NCBI RefSeq assembly: GCF_006636215.1
Contig: NZ_VIFM01000003.1
Location: 1 to 64,000, forward strand
Source of the DNA: Myxococcus llanfairpwllgwyngyllgogerychwyrndrobwllllantysiliogogogochensis
GTDB lineage: Bacteria; Myxococcota; Myxococcia; Myxococcales; Myxococcaceae
Direction: 5' to 3'
DNA length: 64,000 bases
Part shown: positions 1 to 8,895 of the stretch, piece by piece
Position numbering within the stretch: the stretch's first letter is position 1
Layout: every line of letters begins with the position of its first letter
The notes under the pieces: generated by a model
The model's input: only the letters and a program-made list of their open reading frames with translations
Databases searched by the model: none
What the model was told of the DNA's origin: nothing
Made by a program: the position numbers and the translations under genes

Positions 1-2089
1 GGAAGAACGAGCGGGGGTCGGCGAGGAAGCGGACCCCCACCGCCCGCAGGAAGGGCAGGGCCTCTCCCAGGGGGACGTCACGGGCCCGGACGGCCACGCC
101 CAGGGCCAGCGAGAACGACACGGTGAAGTTCATGACCCCGATGAGCCCCACGCCCACCAGGGCCATGAGGAAGTCGGGTTGGAGCACCGCCTGGGGGCCG
201 AGCGCGCCCCCGGCCATGGCCAGCGAGCCGAGCGCGAAGGTGACGTGACGGACGTCCAGGGGCAGCCCGAAGAAGCGCCCGAGTACGCTCATCAGCGCCA
301 GCAGGAAGCCCAGCGTCACGTTGACGCCCAGGCCCGACGCCGCGTGGACCAGCCCGTCCGCGAGCCGCTGCGCGCCGCCCACGCCCAGGACGCGGCGCAG
401 CATGCGGTGGTGGGCCAGGGCCTCCGGCAGTCGCCGGTACACCACGAAGTTCTCCATCCACCCGCCCGCCACGCTGGACAGCCAGAGCAGCACGCCGGTG
501 AGAGCCGCGTATGGGAGCGCGCCGCTGCGCCAGGGGTGCATGGAGGCCACCGTGGCCTGGGCCTTGGCGGGGGAGAGGAAGGGCGTGCCCCGCGCGGCCT
601 GCCACGCCAGGGCCAGGGCCACCGCGGCGGGCAGCACGCAGCCCAGGTTGCCGGTGAAGGCGGCGAGCTGCGAGCGGGTGATGCGGGGGATGATGTCCAC
701 CAGGCTCGACAGCCGGTCGCCCCGGGCGCCCTCGCCCACCGCGCCCGCCAGCGTGGCCGCCGTGACGGAGGGCTGCTTGGTGGCCAGCGTGAAGCCCAGG
801 GCCTGGATGAGGAGGAAGGCCACCGCGTAGTTGAGGCCCACGGCCAGAAACGAGAAGAACGGCGCGAGCGCCAGCGCGGTGAGGGCGAACTTGAGGGCCA
901 CGGCGACGGCCGTCACCAGCCCGCCGCCCGCCGCCGAGTGCACCATGGCGTGGAATTCCGAGCGGGTGCTGGTGATGTAGTGCTCGCCGGAGTGGCCCGC
1001 GCGCTCGATGATTTTACGCGCCAGCATCCGCACGTTGCGCCGCACCAGCTCGCCCACGGAGCGGTCCGCGTGCGCGCGCCGCAGGAGGTCCGACAGGAGC
1101 CCCAGCGCCTCGCGCCAGCGCGGCTCACCCCGAGGCGCGCCCAGCACGCGGGCGATGGCCTCCATGCGCTCCAGGCTCCGGCGGATGCGCTCCAGCCGGT
1201 ACACCAGGTCCACGCTGACGCCCGAGGCCTCCAGGTGCCGTGACACGCTGCCCACCACGAGGCGGCAGTCGTCCACGCACGTGGCCAGGTCCCTCATCGT
1301 GTCCGCCGCCGCGTCGCGCGCCAGCACCGCGTCGCACACCATCCGCAGCCGCAGGAAGGGCGAGGCGCGGAAGGCCGTCTCCGGGGCACGCTCCCTCACG
1401 TCCTCCATGGTCCCCAGCGCCGCTGTCTGCACCGCCAGCAGCATCAGGGCGTCCAGCAGGTCCGCGCGCACGCGGGCGGCGGGCACCGGGTCCGGCGGCC
1501 GGGGCTCGCCCACCAGTGACGCGAGCTTCGCCAGCAGTGCGGGCGACAGCAGCGCCAGCCACACCGCGTCCTCCGGTACGGGGAACAGCCGCAGCAGGAG
1601 CTCCGACAGCTTGCCGGGCTCCGGCGGGGAGGGGAGCAGCGTGCGGGCCAGCCGGTCGGACGCCTCCGACAAGAAGCCCTGGCCCGCGGGCAGGCCCACC
1701 TGCGCGAAGAGCTTCAGGCCCCGGCTGCCATCACAGACGGCGGAGACCAGGTGCGTCACCGCGGCCCGCATGGCCGGTTCGCCCTCCATGATGCGCACCA
1801 TCAGCGACAGGCGGGTGTCGGCGGGGGGCGCTTCCGGCTCGGTGGCGTCCACCAGCCCGTGGGCGGGGATGCGCTCGCGCAGCCACGCCATCCAGCGCTC
1901 CACCCAGTCCAGCCGCGACTCCAGGCCGTCCTCGGGCACGTCGCGCAAGAGCCGGTACAAGTCCCGCACCGCGGGGTGCCCGGGCGCGCGCGGCGCGTAC
2001 TGCACGCAGAACGCGTCCACCTCCCGCTCGGAAGGAGCGTGGGAGGTGCGGCTCACGGAGAGCTGAGCGGAGGAGGAGGTGGTGGTCAT
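1..2089 (-). CDS. Gcr-type 'site-specific recombinase' family membrane protein (partial, C-terminus beyond window)
   Basis: The reverse strand is open from an ATG at 2089 to the window edge, at least 696 codons. The first ~340 residues are Leu/Arg-rich helices. They are followed near residue 360 by the segment IIERAGHSGEHYIT, which I recognise from the SpecificRecomb/Gcr family, and then by about six hydrophobic segments. Family members are ~650-700 aa, so only a short C-terminal piece is missing. Despite the family name, no recombinase catalytic motif is visible and the topology is that of an inner-membrane protein, so its function is open. It follows the mlaC-like gene on the same strand, with a hairpin between them. 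No strong ribosome-binding site precedes the ATG, so the start is less certain than the frame. Confidence 0.7.
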   Translation of the reverse strand, partial: MTTTSSSAQLSVSRTSHAPSEREVDAFCVQYAPRAPGHPAVRDLYRLLRDVPEDGLESRLDWVERWMAWLRERIPAHGLVDATEPEAPPADTRLSLMVRIMEGEPAMRAAVTHLVSAVCDGSRGLKLFAQVGLPAGQGFLSEASDRLARTLLPSPPEPGKLSELLLRLFPVPEDAVWLALLSPALLAKLASLVGEPRPPDPVPAARVRADLLDALMLLAVQTAALGTMEDVRERAPETAFRASPFLRLRMVCDAVLARDAAADTMRDLATCVDDCRLVVGSVSRHLEASGVSVDLVYRLERIRRSLERMEAIARVLGAPRGEPRWREALGLLSDLLRRAHADRSVGELVRRNVRMLARKIIERAGHSGEHYITSTRSEFHAMVHSAAGGGLVTAVAVALKFALTALALAPFFSFLAVGLNYAVAFLLIQALGFTLATKQPSVTAATLAGAVGEGARGDRLSSLVDIIPRITRSQLAAFTGNLGCVLPAAVALALAWQAARGTPFLSPAKAQATVASMHPWRSGALPYAALTGVLLWLSSVAGGWMENFVVYRRLPEALAHHRMLRRVLGVGGAQRLADGLVHAASGLGVNVTLGFLLALMSVLGRFFGLPLDVRHVTFALGSLAMAGGALGPQAVLQPDFLMALVGVGLIGVMNFTVSFSLALGVAVRARDVPLGEALPFLRAVGVRFLADPRSFF

Positions 2090-2146
2090 CGACCCGACGA
2101 GAGGGGAGGGCGAGACTACGCCATGCGTCGCCCCCTCGGAACCCCT

Positions 2147-2180
2147 CCGACGGCCGAGGGCCTGGTGGCCCGGCCGTCGG
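2147..2180 (-). terminator. Hairpin between mlaC-like and Gcr-like genes
   Basis: A perfect 10-bp inverted repeat (2147-2156 with 2171-2180) surrounds a 14-nt loop in the gap after the mlaC-like stop. There is no clear U-run, so it could be a weak terminator or an attenuator for the downstream gene. Confidence 0.4.
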
Positions 2181-2195
2181 GAGTGGGCGCGGCGA

Positions 2196-2771
2196 CTACT
2201 TCTTCGCCAGCTCCTGCCGCATGCGCCCCAGCAGCAGGTCCCATCCGCCCTGGGCCAGCAGCGGCTGCACCTGCGTGTCGCGGATGTCCTGGAGCATGGA
2301 GGAGCCGAGCACCGTCACGTCCACGACCTTCCACGCGGCGGCGTCCTTCACCAGCCGGTACTTGAGCTTCATCTCCTGCGTCTTCAGCGGGTGCTTGATG
2401 AAGACGACCGAGTCCACCGTGGCCTCGTTGCCCGTCACCTCGGCGGGGGAGTAGACGATGTCCTCCAGCGACTTGAAGTTCTCCCGCACGCGCGGGAAGG
2501 CGATCTTCGCGAACAGGCCGTGGAAGAGGGTGACGAACTCCTTGCGCTGCTCGTCGGTGCCCTTGGCCCACGCGTCGCCAAGCAGGTACTTCCCCTGCTC
2601 CTCACCCCCGAAGAGCTTGAGGGCCGCCGCGTCGCGCTCGTAGCGCACGGACGTCACCACCGTCTTCACCGGCTTGACGACAGGGTCGTCCTTCTTCGGG
2701 GCCGCGGCGAGGGCGGGCATGGACAGGGTGAAGGCGACCAGGAGGGAGAGGGTACGGAAGCGGGCGTTCAT
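2196..2771 (-). CDS. MlaC/Ttg2D-family phospholipid-transport substrate-binding protein
   Basis: The 191-residue product has an N-terminal signal peptide (MNARFRTLSLLVAFTLSMPALA) and the MlaC fold pattern: an alpha-helical region with LFHGLFAKIAF, then WKVVDVTVLGSSML and a C-terminal LLGRMRQELAKK. MlaC proteins are periplasmic carriers that shuttle phospholipid between an outer-membrane complex and an inner-membrane ABC transporter (MlaFEDB). None of those partners is in the window. I chose the ATG at 2771 because GGAGGA lies 7 nt upstream; an in-frame ATG at 2789 has no such site and would put charged residues before the signal peptide. Confidence 0.8.
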   Translation of the reverse strand: MNARFRTLSLLVAFTLSMPALAAAPKKDDPVVKPVKTVVTSVRYERDAAALKLFGGEEQGKYLLGDAWAKGTDEQRKEFVTLFHGLFAKIAFPRVRENFKSLEDIVYSPAEVTGNEATVDSVVFIKHPLKTQEMKLKYRLVKDAAAWKVVDVTVLGSSMLQDIRDTQVQPLLAQGGWDLLLGRMRQELAKK

Positions 2772-2999
2772 GTCGGGCGAGTCCTCCACAGGGAATGCTC
2801 GGCGTTCTGTTAGCCCAGGAGAACGCTGGGCGCTTCGCGAAATTCAACCCCAGACGCCTGGCGGGCGGGCACCATGCCCGGTCGCCCTGCATGTCGGACA
2901 CCCGAATGAAGCGGCCCGGATGTCTGTTTGACTCCCTTGGGACCACACTTTAGTGTCCGCCCGCGCGCGCGGTATGCGCCCCCCTTGCACTGAGACGAC

Positions 3000-4181
3000 A
3001 TGCCTACCGACTACCTGTTCACGTCCGAATCCGTCACCGAGGGCCACCCGGACAAGATCGCCGACCAGATCTCCGACGGTGTCCTCGACGCCATCATCGC
3101 CAAGGACCCGCAGGCGCGGGTCGCCGTGGAGACGCTCGTCAAGACGGGCCTCGCCATCGTCGCCGGTGAGGTGACGACGAACACCTACGTGGACATCCCC
3201 AAGATTGTCCGCAGCACCATCTGCCGGATTGGCTACACCGACAGCTCCATGGGCTACGACGGCAACACCTGCGGCGTCATGGTGGCCATCGAAGGGCAGA
3301 GCCAGGACATCGCCCGCGGCGTGGACAACAAGAAGGAGCAGGGCGCCGGTGACCAGGGCATGATGTTCGGCTTCGCGTGCGACGAGACGCCGGAGCTGAT
3401 GCCCGCCCCGCTGCACTACGCCCACGCGCTGACCCGCAAGCTGGCGGACGTGCGCCGCAAGCAGCACGACTGGCTTCGTCCCGACGGCAAGAGCCAGGTG
3501 ACGGTGGAGTACCGCGAGGGCCGCCCGGTGCGCATCGACGCGGTGGTGGTGTCCACCCAGCACTCGGACGACGTCTCCAACAAGAAGATCCAGGAGGCCA
3601 TCCGCGAGGACGTCATCGCGAAGGCGCTCCCCAAGAAGCTCATCGACAACAAGACCAAGTTCTACATCAACCCCACGGGCCGCTTCGTGGTGGGTGGCCC
3701 CATGGGCGACTCGGGCCTCACCGGCCGGAAGATCATCGTCGACACCTACGGCGGCATGGGCCGTCACGGTGGCGGCGCCTTCAGCGGCAAGGACCCGTCC
3801 AAGGTGGACCGCTCCGCCGCGTACATGGGGCGCCACATCGCGAAGACCGTCGTGGCCGCGGGCCTGGCGACTCGCTGCGAGGTGCAGGTCTCCTACGCCA
3901 TCGGCGTGGCCGAGCCCGTCAGCGTCATGGTGGAGACCTTCGGCACCGCCACGGTTCCCGAGGAGCGCATCGCCAAGGCCATCCGCAACACGTTCGGCCT
4001 GAAGCCGCGCGAAATCACGGAGCACCTGGACCTGCTGCGGCCCATCTACCAGAAGACCGCCGCGTACGGGCACTTCGGCCGCACGGAGAAGGAGTTCACC
4101 TGGGAGCGCACGGACAAGAAGGACGCGCTCCGGGATGCGGCGAACAGCACCTCCACGGGTCGTCGCCTGAAGGTGGTCTGA
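3000..4181 (+). CDS. metK: S-adenosylmethionine synthetase (methionine adenosyltransferase)
   Basis: The 393-aa product makes S-adenosylmethionine from methionine and ATP in the cytoplasm. It is full length and carries the family signatures: N-terminal [13 protein letters not shown] (residues ~6-18), the ATP-binding [12 protein letters not shown] near residue 117, and the glycine-rich [19 protein letters not shown] near residue 255. The essential His of GHPDK and Lys of KDPSKVDR are present. It stands alone, with 228 bp upstream of the ATG and a bidirectional hairpin downstream. No recognised riboswitch was found in the leader. Confidence 0.98.
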   Translation: MPTDYLFTSESVTEGHPDKIADQISDGVLDAIIAKDPQARVAVETLVKTGLAIVAGEVTTNTYVDIPKIVRSTICRIGYTDSSMGYDGNTCGVMVAIEGQSQDIARGVDNKKEQGAGDQGMMFGFACDETPELMPAPLHYAHALTRKLADVRRKQHDWLRPDGKSQVTVEYREGRPVRIDAVVVSTQHSDDVSNKKIQEAIREDVIAKALPKKLIDNKTKFYINPTGRFVVGGPMGDSGLTGRKIIVDTYGGMGRHGGGAFSGKDPSKVDRSAAYMGRHIAKTVVAAGLATRCEVQVSYAIGVAEPVSVMVETFGTATVPEERIAKAIRNTFGLKPREITEHLDLLRPIYQKTAAYGHFGRTEKEFTWERTDKKDALRDAANSTSTGRRLKVV

Positions 4182-4225
4182 AACCCGCGCCTTCGCCCCG
4201 CTGATGGGGGCTGACGCGGGACCGA

Positions 4226-4259
4226 GATGGGCCGCTTCCCACCATGGGGGCGGCCCATC
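4226..4259. terminator. Bidirectional terminator between metK and class D beta-lactamase
   Basis: A perfect 10-bp inverted repeat (4226-4235 with 4250-4259) with a 14-nt loop lies between the convergent stops at 4181 and 4266. It is followed on the plus strand by GTCGTTTC. Confidence 0.7.
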
Positions 4260-4265
4260 GTCGTT

Positions 4266-5084
4266 TCAGAGCAGCCCGTGCGCCTTGAGCGCGTCGATGG
4301 CCGACGCGAGTGCCGGCGAGCGCGACGGGGCCTTGCCCGTGGGAGAGCGCACGGCGCTGACGAAGACGTGGCGTCCCTTGGGCGAGGCCACGTGGCCCAC
4401 CAGCCAGGTGACGTCACCGGACTTGTTCGGGTACCAGCCCGTCTTGGCGCTCAGCACCGCGCCGTCCTTCCAGGGGCCGCCCAGGTTGATGCCGTCGCGG
4501 ACGCTGGCCACGGTGTCCGGCCCGTGCGTCATCGTGCCCTTCACCTGCTCCAGCACCTTCGGGCTGACGGGGAGCTGGCCCCGGAACATGCGCGCGAGGA
4601 AGTCGAGCTGCTCGTCGGGAGAGATGCGCAGCGGGCCTCCCAGCCAGAAGAGGGTGATGTCGCCGGAGGCGTCCCGCGTGCCGTAGTCGAAGCGGCCGAG
4701 CCAGTCCTCCATGCGCTCGCGGCCCAGCTGCTTCGCCGTGCCCTGGAAGAACCACACCGCGGAGCGGCGCATGGCCGTGTCCAGCGTCTGGTCCTGGTTC
4801 CACATCGCGATGGAGTGCTTGGTGCCATCCCACTTGTGCACCTCGTCCACGCTCGCCACGACGCCGGTCTCCAGGGCGATGAGCGCGTGCGGCACCTTGA
4901 AGGTGGAGGCGGGCGGCAGCCGCGCGGCGCACTTCACCGCGTCGTTGCGAGTGACCTTGCCTGTCTCCAGGTCCATCAACAGGAAACAGCCCGGGTGGGC
5001 CGCTGGAGCCTTCGGCGCGGCGGCGAGCGCGCTCGTGGTGGCGAGGGTGATGAGGGCGAGCAGTGTCGAGGGGCTGCGGGACAT
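4266..5084 (-). CDS. Class D (OXA-type) serine beta-lactamase
   Basis: The 272-aa precursor has a Sec signal peptide (to about ALAAA, residue 23). Its class D motifs in order are: PASTFK with the nucleophilic Ser and the Lys that becomes carboxylated, SAV (Ser-X-Val), FDYGT where most OXA enzymes have YGN, FWLGGPLRISPDEQ carrying the Trp that supports the carboxylated Lys, and KTG followed by WLVGHV. It should hydrolyse beta-lactams in the periplasm. The catalytic set is complete; the YGN-to-YGT change is the only deviation noted. The ATG at 5084 has GGAG upstream and starts at the signal peptide; longer in-frame starts add no plausible sequence. It appears to be a resident chromosomal gene, with no mobile element or regulator beside it. 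Confidence 0.88.
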   Translation of the reverse strand: MSRSPSTLLALITLATTSALAAAPKAPAAHPGCFLLMDLETGKVTRNDAVKCAARLPPASTFKVPHALIALETGVVASVDEVHKWDGTKHSIAMWNQDQTLDTAMRRSAVWFFQGTAKQLGRERMEDWLGRFDYGTRDASGDITLFWLGGPLRISPDEQLDFLARMFRGQLPVSPKVLEQVKGTMTHGPDTVASVRDGINLGGPWKDGAVLSAKTGWYPNKSGDVTWLVGHVASPKGRHVFVSAVRSPTGKAPSRSPALASAIDALKAHGLL

Positions 5085-5358
5085 GGGGCTCCGGTTCCGC
5101 GCGACGTGGGCCGAGCTTCGCGCGTTGGGGCCGGGGCGAGAGCAAGGCTCGCGCCAGGGCTCGTTGCGAGGCGCGTGAGTTGGAACCCGTAGGTCGCGTG
5201 GTCCTCCGGACACGAAGCCGTGGCGCCTCGTCCACGGGCTCGTGGCTCGAAGCCCGCGCGCTCGTCAACATCGACCGCGCTCGCGTCGCGGCGGCATCGC
5301 GATGACGAAAGAAGCGGCGTAGCGTCCCGGCGGGAAGATTCTGGCGACCCGCCGTTGG

Positions 5359-8148
5359 GTGGGCATGGGCTGCCAGGGCACATACGCGGGGAGTACGGCG
5401 GTGGATGACGGGTCCTGGTCCTGGATTCCGCGGCCGAGGTGGGCCGCGCTCGTGGTGGTGGTGGGTGTCGCGGGAGCCGCCGCTGTCGTGGCCGGCGTGC
5501 GCTCGCGGCAACGTTCCGAGCCTGTGTCGCCGGAGCTGTTCCTGACGGGCGCTCCAGTTCGCACGCTGGAGGCGCGGGTGAGTTATCCCGGCGCGGATGT
5601 ACACCGTCCCTACGGACCGCTGCGCTCGGGGGATGCCGGCGGGCCGACTCCCGCGCCGCTGCGTGAGCTGGCGCGGCTGGAGGCCGAGGGCGACATGCAG
5701 GGGCTCGCGGCGGCCTATCTGGTGCGCCGCGACACGGAGCTGGCGGCGCCCTATCTGGCGACGGCGGGGACGTCTCCGGACGTGGACAGTGACAGAGCCA
5801 TCATGGCGTTGGACCAGGGAGACTCCGCCACGGCGCTGGCGCTGTTGGAGGGCGTGCTGACGGCGCGGCCGACGCATGCGCAGGCGCTGTGGAATCGGGC
5901 GCTCGTGCTGCGAGACCTGGAGCTGTGGGCACTCGCCGCGCTGTCTTTCGACGCCGTCGCCGCGCTGGGGGAGCCGGGCTGGGCGGTGGAGGCGAGGACT
6001 CGCGCGGACGCGGCGCGCGCTCGGCTGATGAGCACGGAGGACTGGCGCAAGCCGTCGGCGCTAGGACAGGCGCTGGTGACTCAGGGCGAGCCCGTGTCCG
6101 CCGAGGTCCTCCAGGCGCATCCCGGCATCTTCCGCATGTTCCTGTACGAGGCCATCCGCGCGGCGCCTTCGCTGGAGCGGCTGCACGCCCTGGAGTCGGT
6201 GGCCACGGTCCTGGATGCTCGCGACGGTGGCACGGTGCTGCGAGATGCCCTCCGCTGGGCGAGCGGACGGGACTTCCACGTCCGCGCGCCCCTGGCCCGT
6301 CGCTACCTGGAGCTGTACCGCACGCACGAGGTCGCCGGGGGGCTCGCCGCGTTCCTGGACGAGCTGCGGCGCGCTGGCGAGCTGGACCTGTACCTGGGGG
6401 CTTTGGTGCGCGAGGGGAAGGTGGCGGAGCGCCTGGACGAACTCACCCCGCTCGTCGCGCGATTGGGGGACCCGTGGTTCACGCTCCTGCTGGAGCACGA
6501 GCGCGCCAGGGTGGCCATCTCCCGAGGAGAGCTGCTCCAGGCGGAGCAACACCTCCTGGCCGCTGCCGCGCTCTGCCAGGAACATCCATTGGGTTACCGC
6601 TGCATCCCGATTGAGTCGGACCTGGGCGACCTCTATCGCCAGCTCCACCGGCTGGCGGAGTCCCATCGTCACCTGCAGGCCGCGCGCGCCCTGTACCGCA
6701 CGGACCCGAGGTGGGGCGAGGCGCAACTGCTGCTCCATCTCGGACAGCTCGCCCGCTACCAGGGTGATGGCGCGCAGGCACGGGCCTATCTGGAGGAGGC
6801 GCTCGCGCAGCGTCCCGAGGACTGCACCATCCGCCACTTCGTCCGCTCGAACGACGCGCTGGCCTTGCTGGGGAATCTGTCCGTGGCGCCGGCCCGGGAG
6901 CGCATGCGTGAGGCGCTCTCCTGCAAGACGCCCCTGCTGCTCTCGGGCGCGAAGACGCTCGCGGACCTGGCGCGGTTGGGGCCGGACCCGGAGCAGGATG
7001 CTCGGCTCGTGGCGGGGATGTCGGAGCGGCGCCAGCAGGGGACGCTCACCCCGGGCGAGGCGGCGCTGCTCACGCACATCGAAGGGCGCTTCCTCGTGGA
7101 GCAGGACAGGGTGCGGGGCGAGGCGTTGCTGCGGCGGTCCATCGCCGAGGCGCAGCGCCTTCCCTCCACCAGCGTCGATGCGCGCAAGGCCCGCGCCTAC
7201 AGCTACACGTCCCTGCTCTTCGCGGCGGCCCGGGCCGGAGAGTCCGAACAGGCGTTCCGACTCTTTGGAGAGGAGCTGGGCGGCCCGCTTCCCGAGCGGT
7301 GCGTCCTGGCCGTCACCGTGGATGTCGAGCGGACCCTCGTGCTGGCGCGAGGACCGGAGGGGCAGCTCGTGGAGCATCACGATGCCAGCCGCCGCGCGCC
7401 CCTGGATGAGGAGCTTCAGGGACTCGTGCCCGAGTCGGTGACGACGATGCTGCGAGCCTGCCCGGCGGTGGAGGTGGTGGCGCGTCCTCCGCTTCATGGC
7501 CGAGCGGGGCTGCTGCCCGAGGATGTGGCGTGGGCCTACCATGTTGTCAGGCCAGGGCCGGCCGTACCGGCACCGAGCATGGGACGTCGGTTGGTGGTGG
7601 CGGAGGTGCAGGCGCCCGCGTCGCTGGGGCTGCCAGCGCTCGGCGGGTGGGCGGGGCTGCCCGGGGATGACGCCACGATGTTGCTGGGACGGCAGGCCAC
7701 GCCTTCACGCGTGTTGGATGCGATGGCGGACGCCACGCAAATCGAGGTCCATGCCCACGGGCTGATGAACCCGGATGTGTCCGAGGCGTCGTTGCTGGTG
7801 CTGTCGCCCGAGTCGAACGGTCGCTATGCGCTCACCGCGGGCGAAGTGCGTGCGACGAAGCTGCGAGGCCAGCCCCTGGTCATCCTGGCGGCGTGCCGGG
7901 CCGCGCATGGCGTCACCTGGACATATGAGCGCTTCAGCCTGCCCGTCGCCTTCCTGGATGCGGGGGCGCGCACCGTGCTCGCGGCGACCGTGGACGTGCC
8001 CGATGCCGAAGCGGGACCTTTCTTCAATGCGGTGCGTGAGCGGATTCAGCGTGGAGAGCGCGCGGCCAATGCCCTGCGAGATGTGCGGATGACGTGGATG
8101 CGGCGAGACCCTCGCAGTTGGGTGCGCTCCGTCCTGGTTTTTGAATGA
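5359..8148 (+). CDS. Membrane-anchored TPR protein with C-terminal CHAT (caspase-like) domain
   Basis: The ~929-aa product has a short N-terminus, one transmembrane segment (WAALVVVVGVAGAAAVVAGV, residues ~28-48), a long helical TPR-like region (residues ~90-640) and a CHAT domain at the C-terminus. The CHAT dyad is visible: His in VHAHG near residue 796 and Cys in LAACRAAHG near residue 846. CHAT domains are caspase/separase-like cysteine peptidases, often switched on through attached TPRs. The topology implies that the bulk lies outside the cytoplasm. The start may be GTG 5359, ATG 5365 or GTG 5401; none changes the domain content. A lipoprotein gene follows 42 bp downstream and is probably co-transcribed. 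The substrate is unknown. Confidence 0.75.
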   Translation: MGMGCQGTYAGSTAVDDGSWSWIPRPRWAALVVVVGVAGAAAVVAGVRSRQRSEPVSPELFLTGAPVRTLEARVSYPGADVHRPYGPLRSGDAGGPTPAPLRELARLEAEGDMQGLAAAYLVRRDTELAAPYLATAGTSPDVDSDRAIMALDQGDSATALALLEGVLTARPTHAQALWNRALVLRDLELWALAALSFDAVAALGEPGWAVEARTRADAARARLMSTEDWRKPSALGQALVTQGEPVSAEVLQAHPGIFRMFLYEAIRAAPSLERLHALESVATVLDARDGGTVLRDALRWASGRDFHVRAPLARRYLELYRTHEVAGGLAAFLDELRRAGELDLYLGALVREGKVAERLDELTPLVARLGDPWFTLLLEHERARVAISRGELLQAEQHLLAAAALCQEHPLGYRCIPIESDLGDLYRQLHRLAESHRHLQAARALYRTDPRWGEAQLLLHLGQLARYQGDGAQARAYLEEALAQRPEDCTIRHFVRSNDALALLGNLSVAPARERMREALSCKTPLLLSGAKTLADLARLGPDPEQDARLVAGMSERRQQGTLTPGEAALLTHIEGRFLVEQDRVRGEALLRRSIAEAQRLPSTSVDARKARAYSYTSLLFAAARAGESEQAFRLFGEELGGPLPERCVLAVTVDVERTLVLARGPEGQLVEHHDASRRAPLDEELQGLVPESVTTMLRACPAVEVVARPPLHGRAGLLPEDVAWAYHVVRPGPAVPAPSMGRRLVVAEVQAPASLGLPALGGWAGLPGDDATMLLGRQATPSRVLDAMADATQIEVHAHGLMNPDVSEASLLVLSPESNGRYALTAGEVRATKLRGQPLVILAACRAAHGVTWTYERFSLPVAFLDAGARTVLAATVDVPDAEAGPFFNAVRERIQRGERAANALRDVRMTWMRRDPRSWVRSVLVFE

Positions 8149-8190
8149 AGGCGGGATGGGCCCGCCTGGTTCGAGTGGAGGGGGAAGACA

Positions 8191-8829
8191 ATGAAGAACA
8201 TGAACAAGTGGATGATGTGCCTGGTGCTGGTGGGGGCGGTGACGGGGTGCCGCACGATGGGCTCGCGACCGACGCCGAGTCCGTGCCCCGAGCCCGGCCC
8301 GATGCCGAAGACTCCCAAGGTCCAGCCGCTGCCGCCCAACGCGCAGCTGCCCGAGGGCGCCACCCAGATGGTCGTCGGGCTGTGCCCCCGCACGGGCAAG
8401 TTCCTCGCGCTGGGCGTCAACCCTGGCGGGAAGACCTTCGCGTACGCGGTGTCGGGTGACCGTGCCTCCAGCGACGCGTTCTTCGCGAACGTCCGCCGCA
8501 AGGGCATCCCCACGACGACGTTCACCGCGCCGGTGAGGGTCCGGAGCGGGGGCTCCGTGGGGACGGACGCCGTCGACGCGGGCTCCAACCCTCAGCAGGG
8601 CAATCAGGGAGGAGGCGAGGAGCAGAGCGCGCCACCTCCGTATGACCCCTGCACCAACCAGTCCGACGAGATTGGCGACAAGCCGCCGCCGGACCCGACG
8701 GATGAGGGGGGAGCGGTGCCGGATGGCTTCGCGGCCCTGGCCTGGAGGACCGCCAATGCCGTCGATGACACCAGCGACCCCTCGCCCGCGGCCACTGCTC
8801 CGCCGGCTGGAACGACGGTGCCCCGCTAA
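8191..8829 (+). CDS. Predicted lipoprotein of unknown function
   Basis: The 212-aa product has a type II signal peptide with lipobox AVTGC, so Cys20 should be acylated. The mature region starts with a Pro-rich linker, then a small globular part (residues ~55-115), and ends in a low-complexity Pro/Gly/Asp tail. I recognise no domain. Only 42 bp separate it from the TPR-CHAT gene, suggesting that the two work at the same membrane. GGAGGGGGAAG precedes the ATG. Confidence 0.7.
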   Translation: MKNMNKWMMCLVLVGAVTGCRTMGSRPTPSPCPEPGPMPKTPKVQPLPPNAQLPEGATQMVVGLCPRTGKFLALGVNPGGKTFAYAVSGDRASSDAFFANVRRKGIPTTTFTAPVRVRSGGSVGTDAVDAGSNPQQGNQGGGEEQSAPPPYDPCTNQSDEIGDKPPPDPTDEGGAVPDGFAALAWRTANAVDDTSDPSPAATAPPAGTTVPR

Positions 8830-8842
8830 GCGCGGATGAAGG

Positions 8843-8876
8843 GACGAGGCCCGGAGCTGTCACGCCGGGCCTCGTC
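8843..8876. terminator. Bidirectional terminator
   Basis: A perfect 12-bp inverted repeat (8843-8854 with 8865-8876) with a 10-nt loop lies between the convergent lipoprotein and TIGR02996 genes. Confidence 0.75.
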
Positions 8877-8895
8877 GTAGTTCCTCGCAGGCGCG

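Noticed and set aside
2812-2999. Possible SAM-responsive riboswitch in the metK leader
   Set aside because: Only a short 4-5 bp stem is visible near 2944-2962; no known SAM or SAH riboswitch core could be matched.
6061-7542. Minus-strand frame opposite the TPR-CHAT gene
   Set aside because: Antisense shadow with biased composition and no ribosome-binding site.
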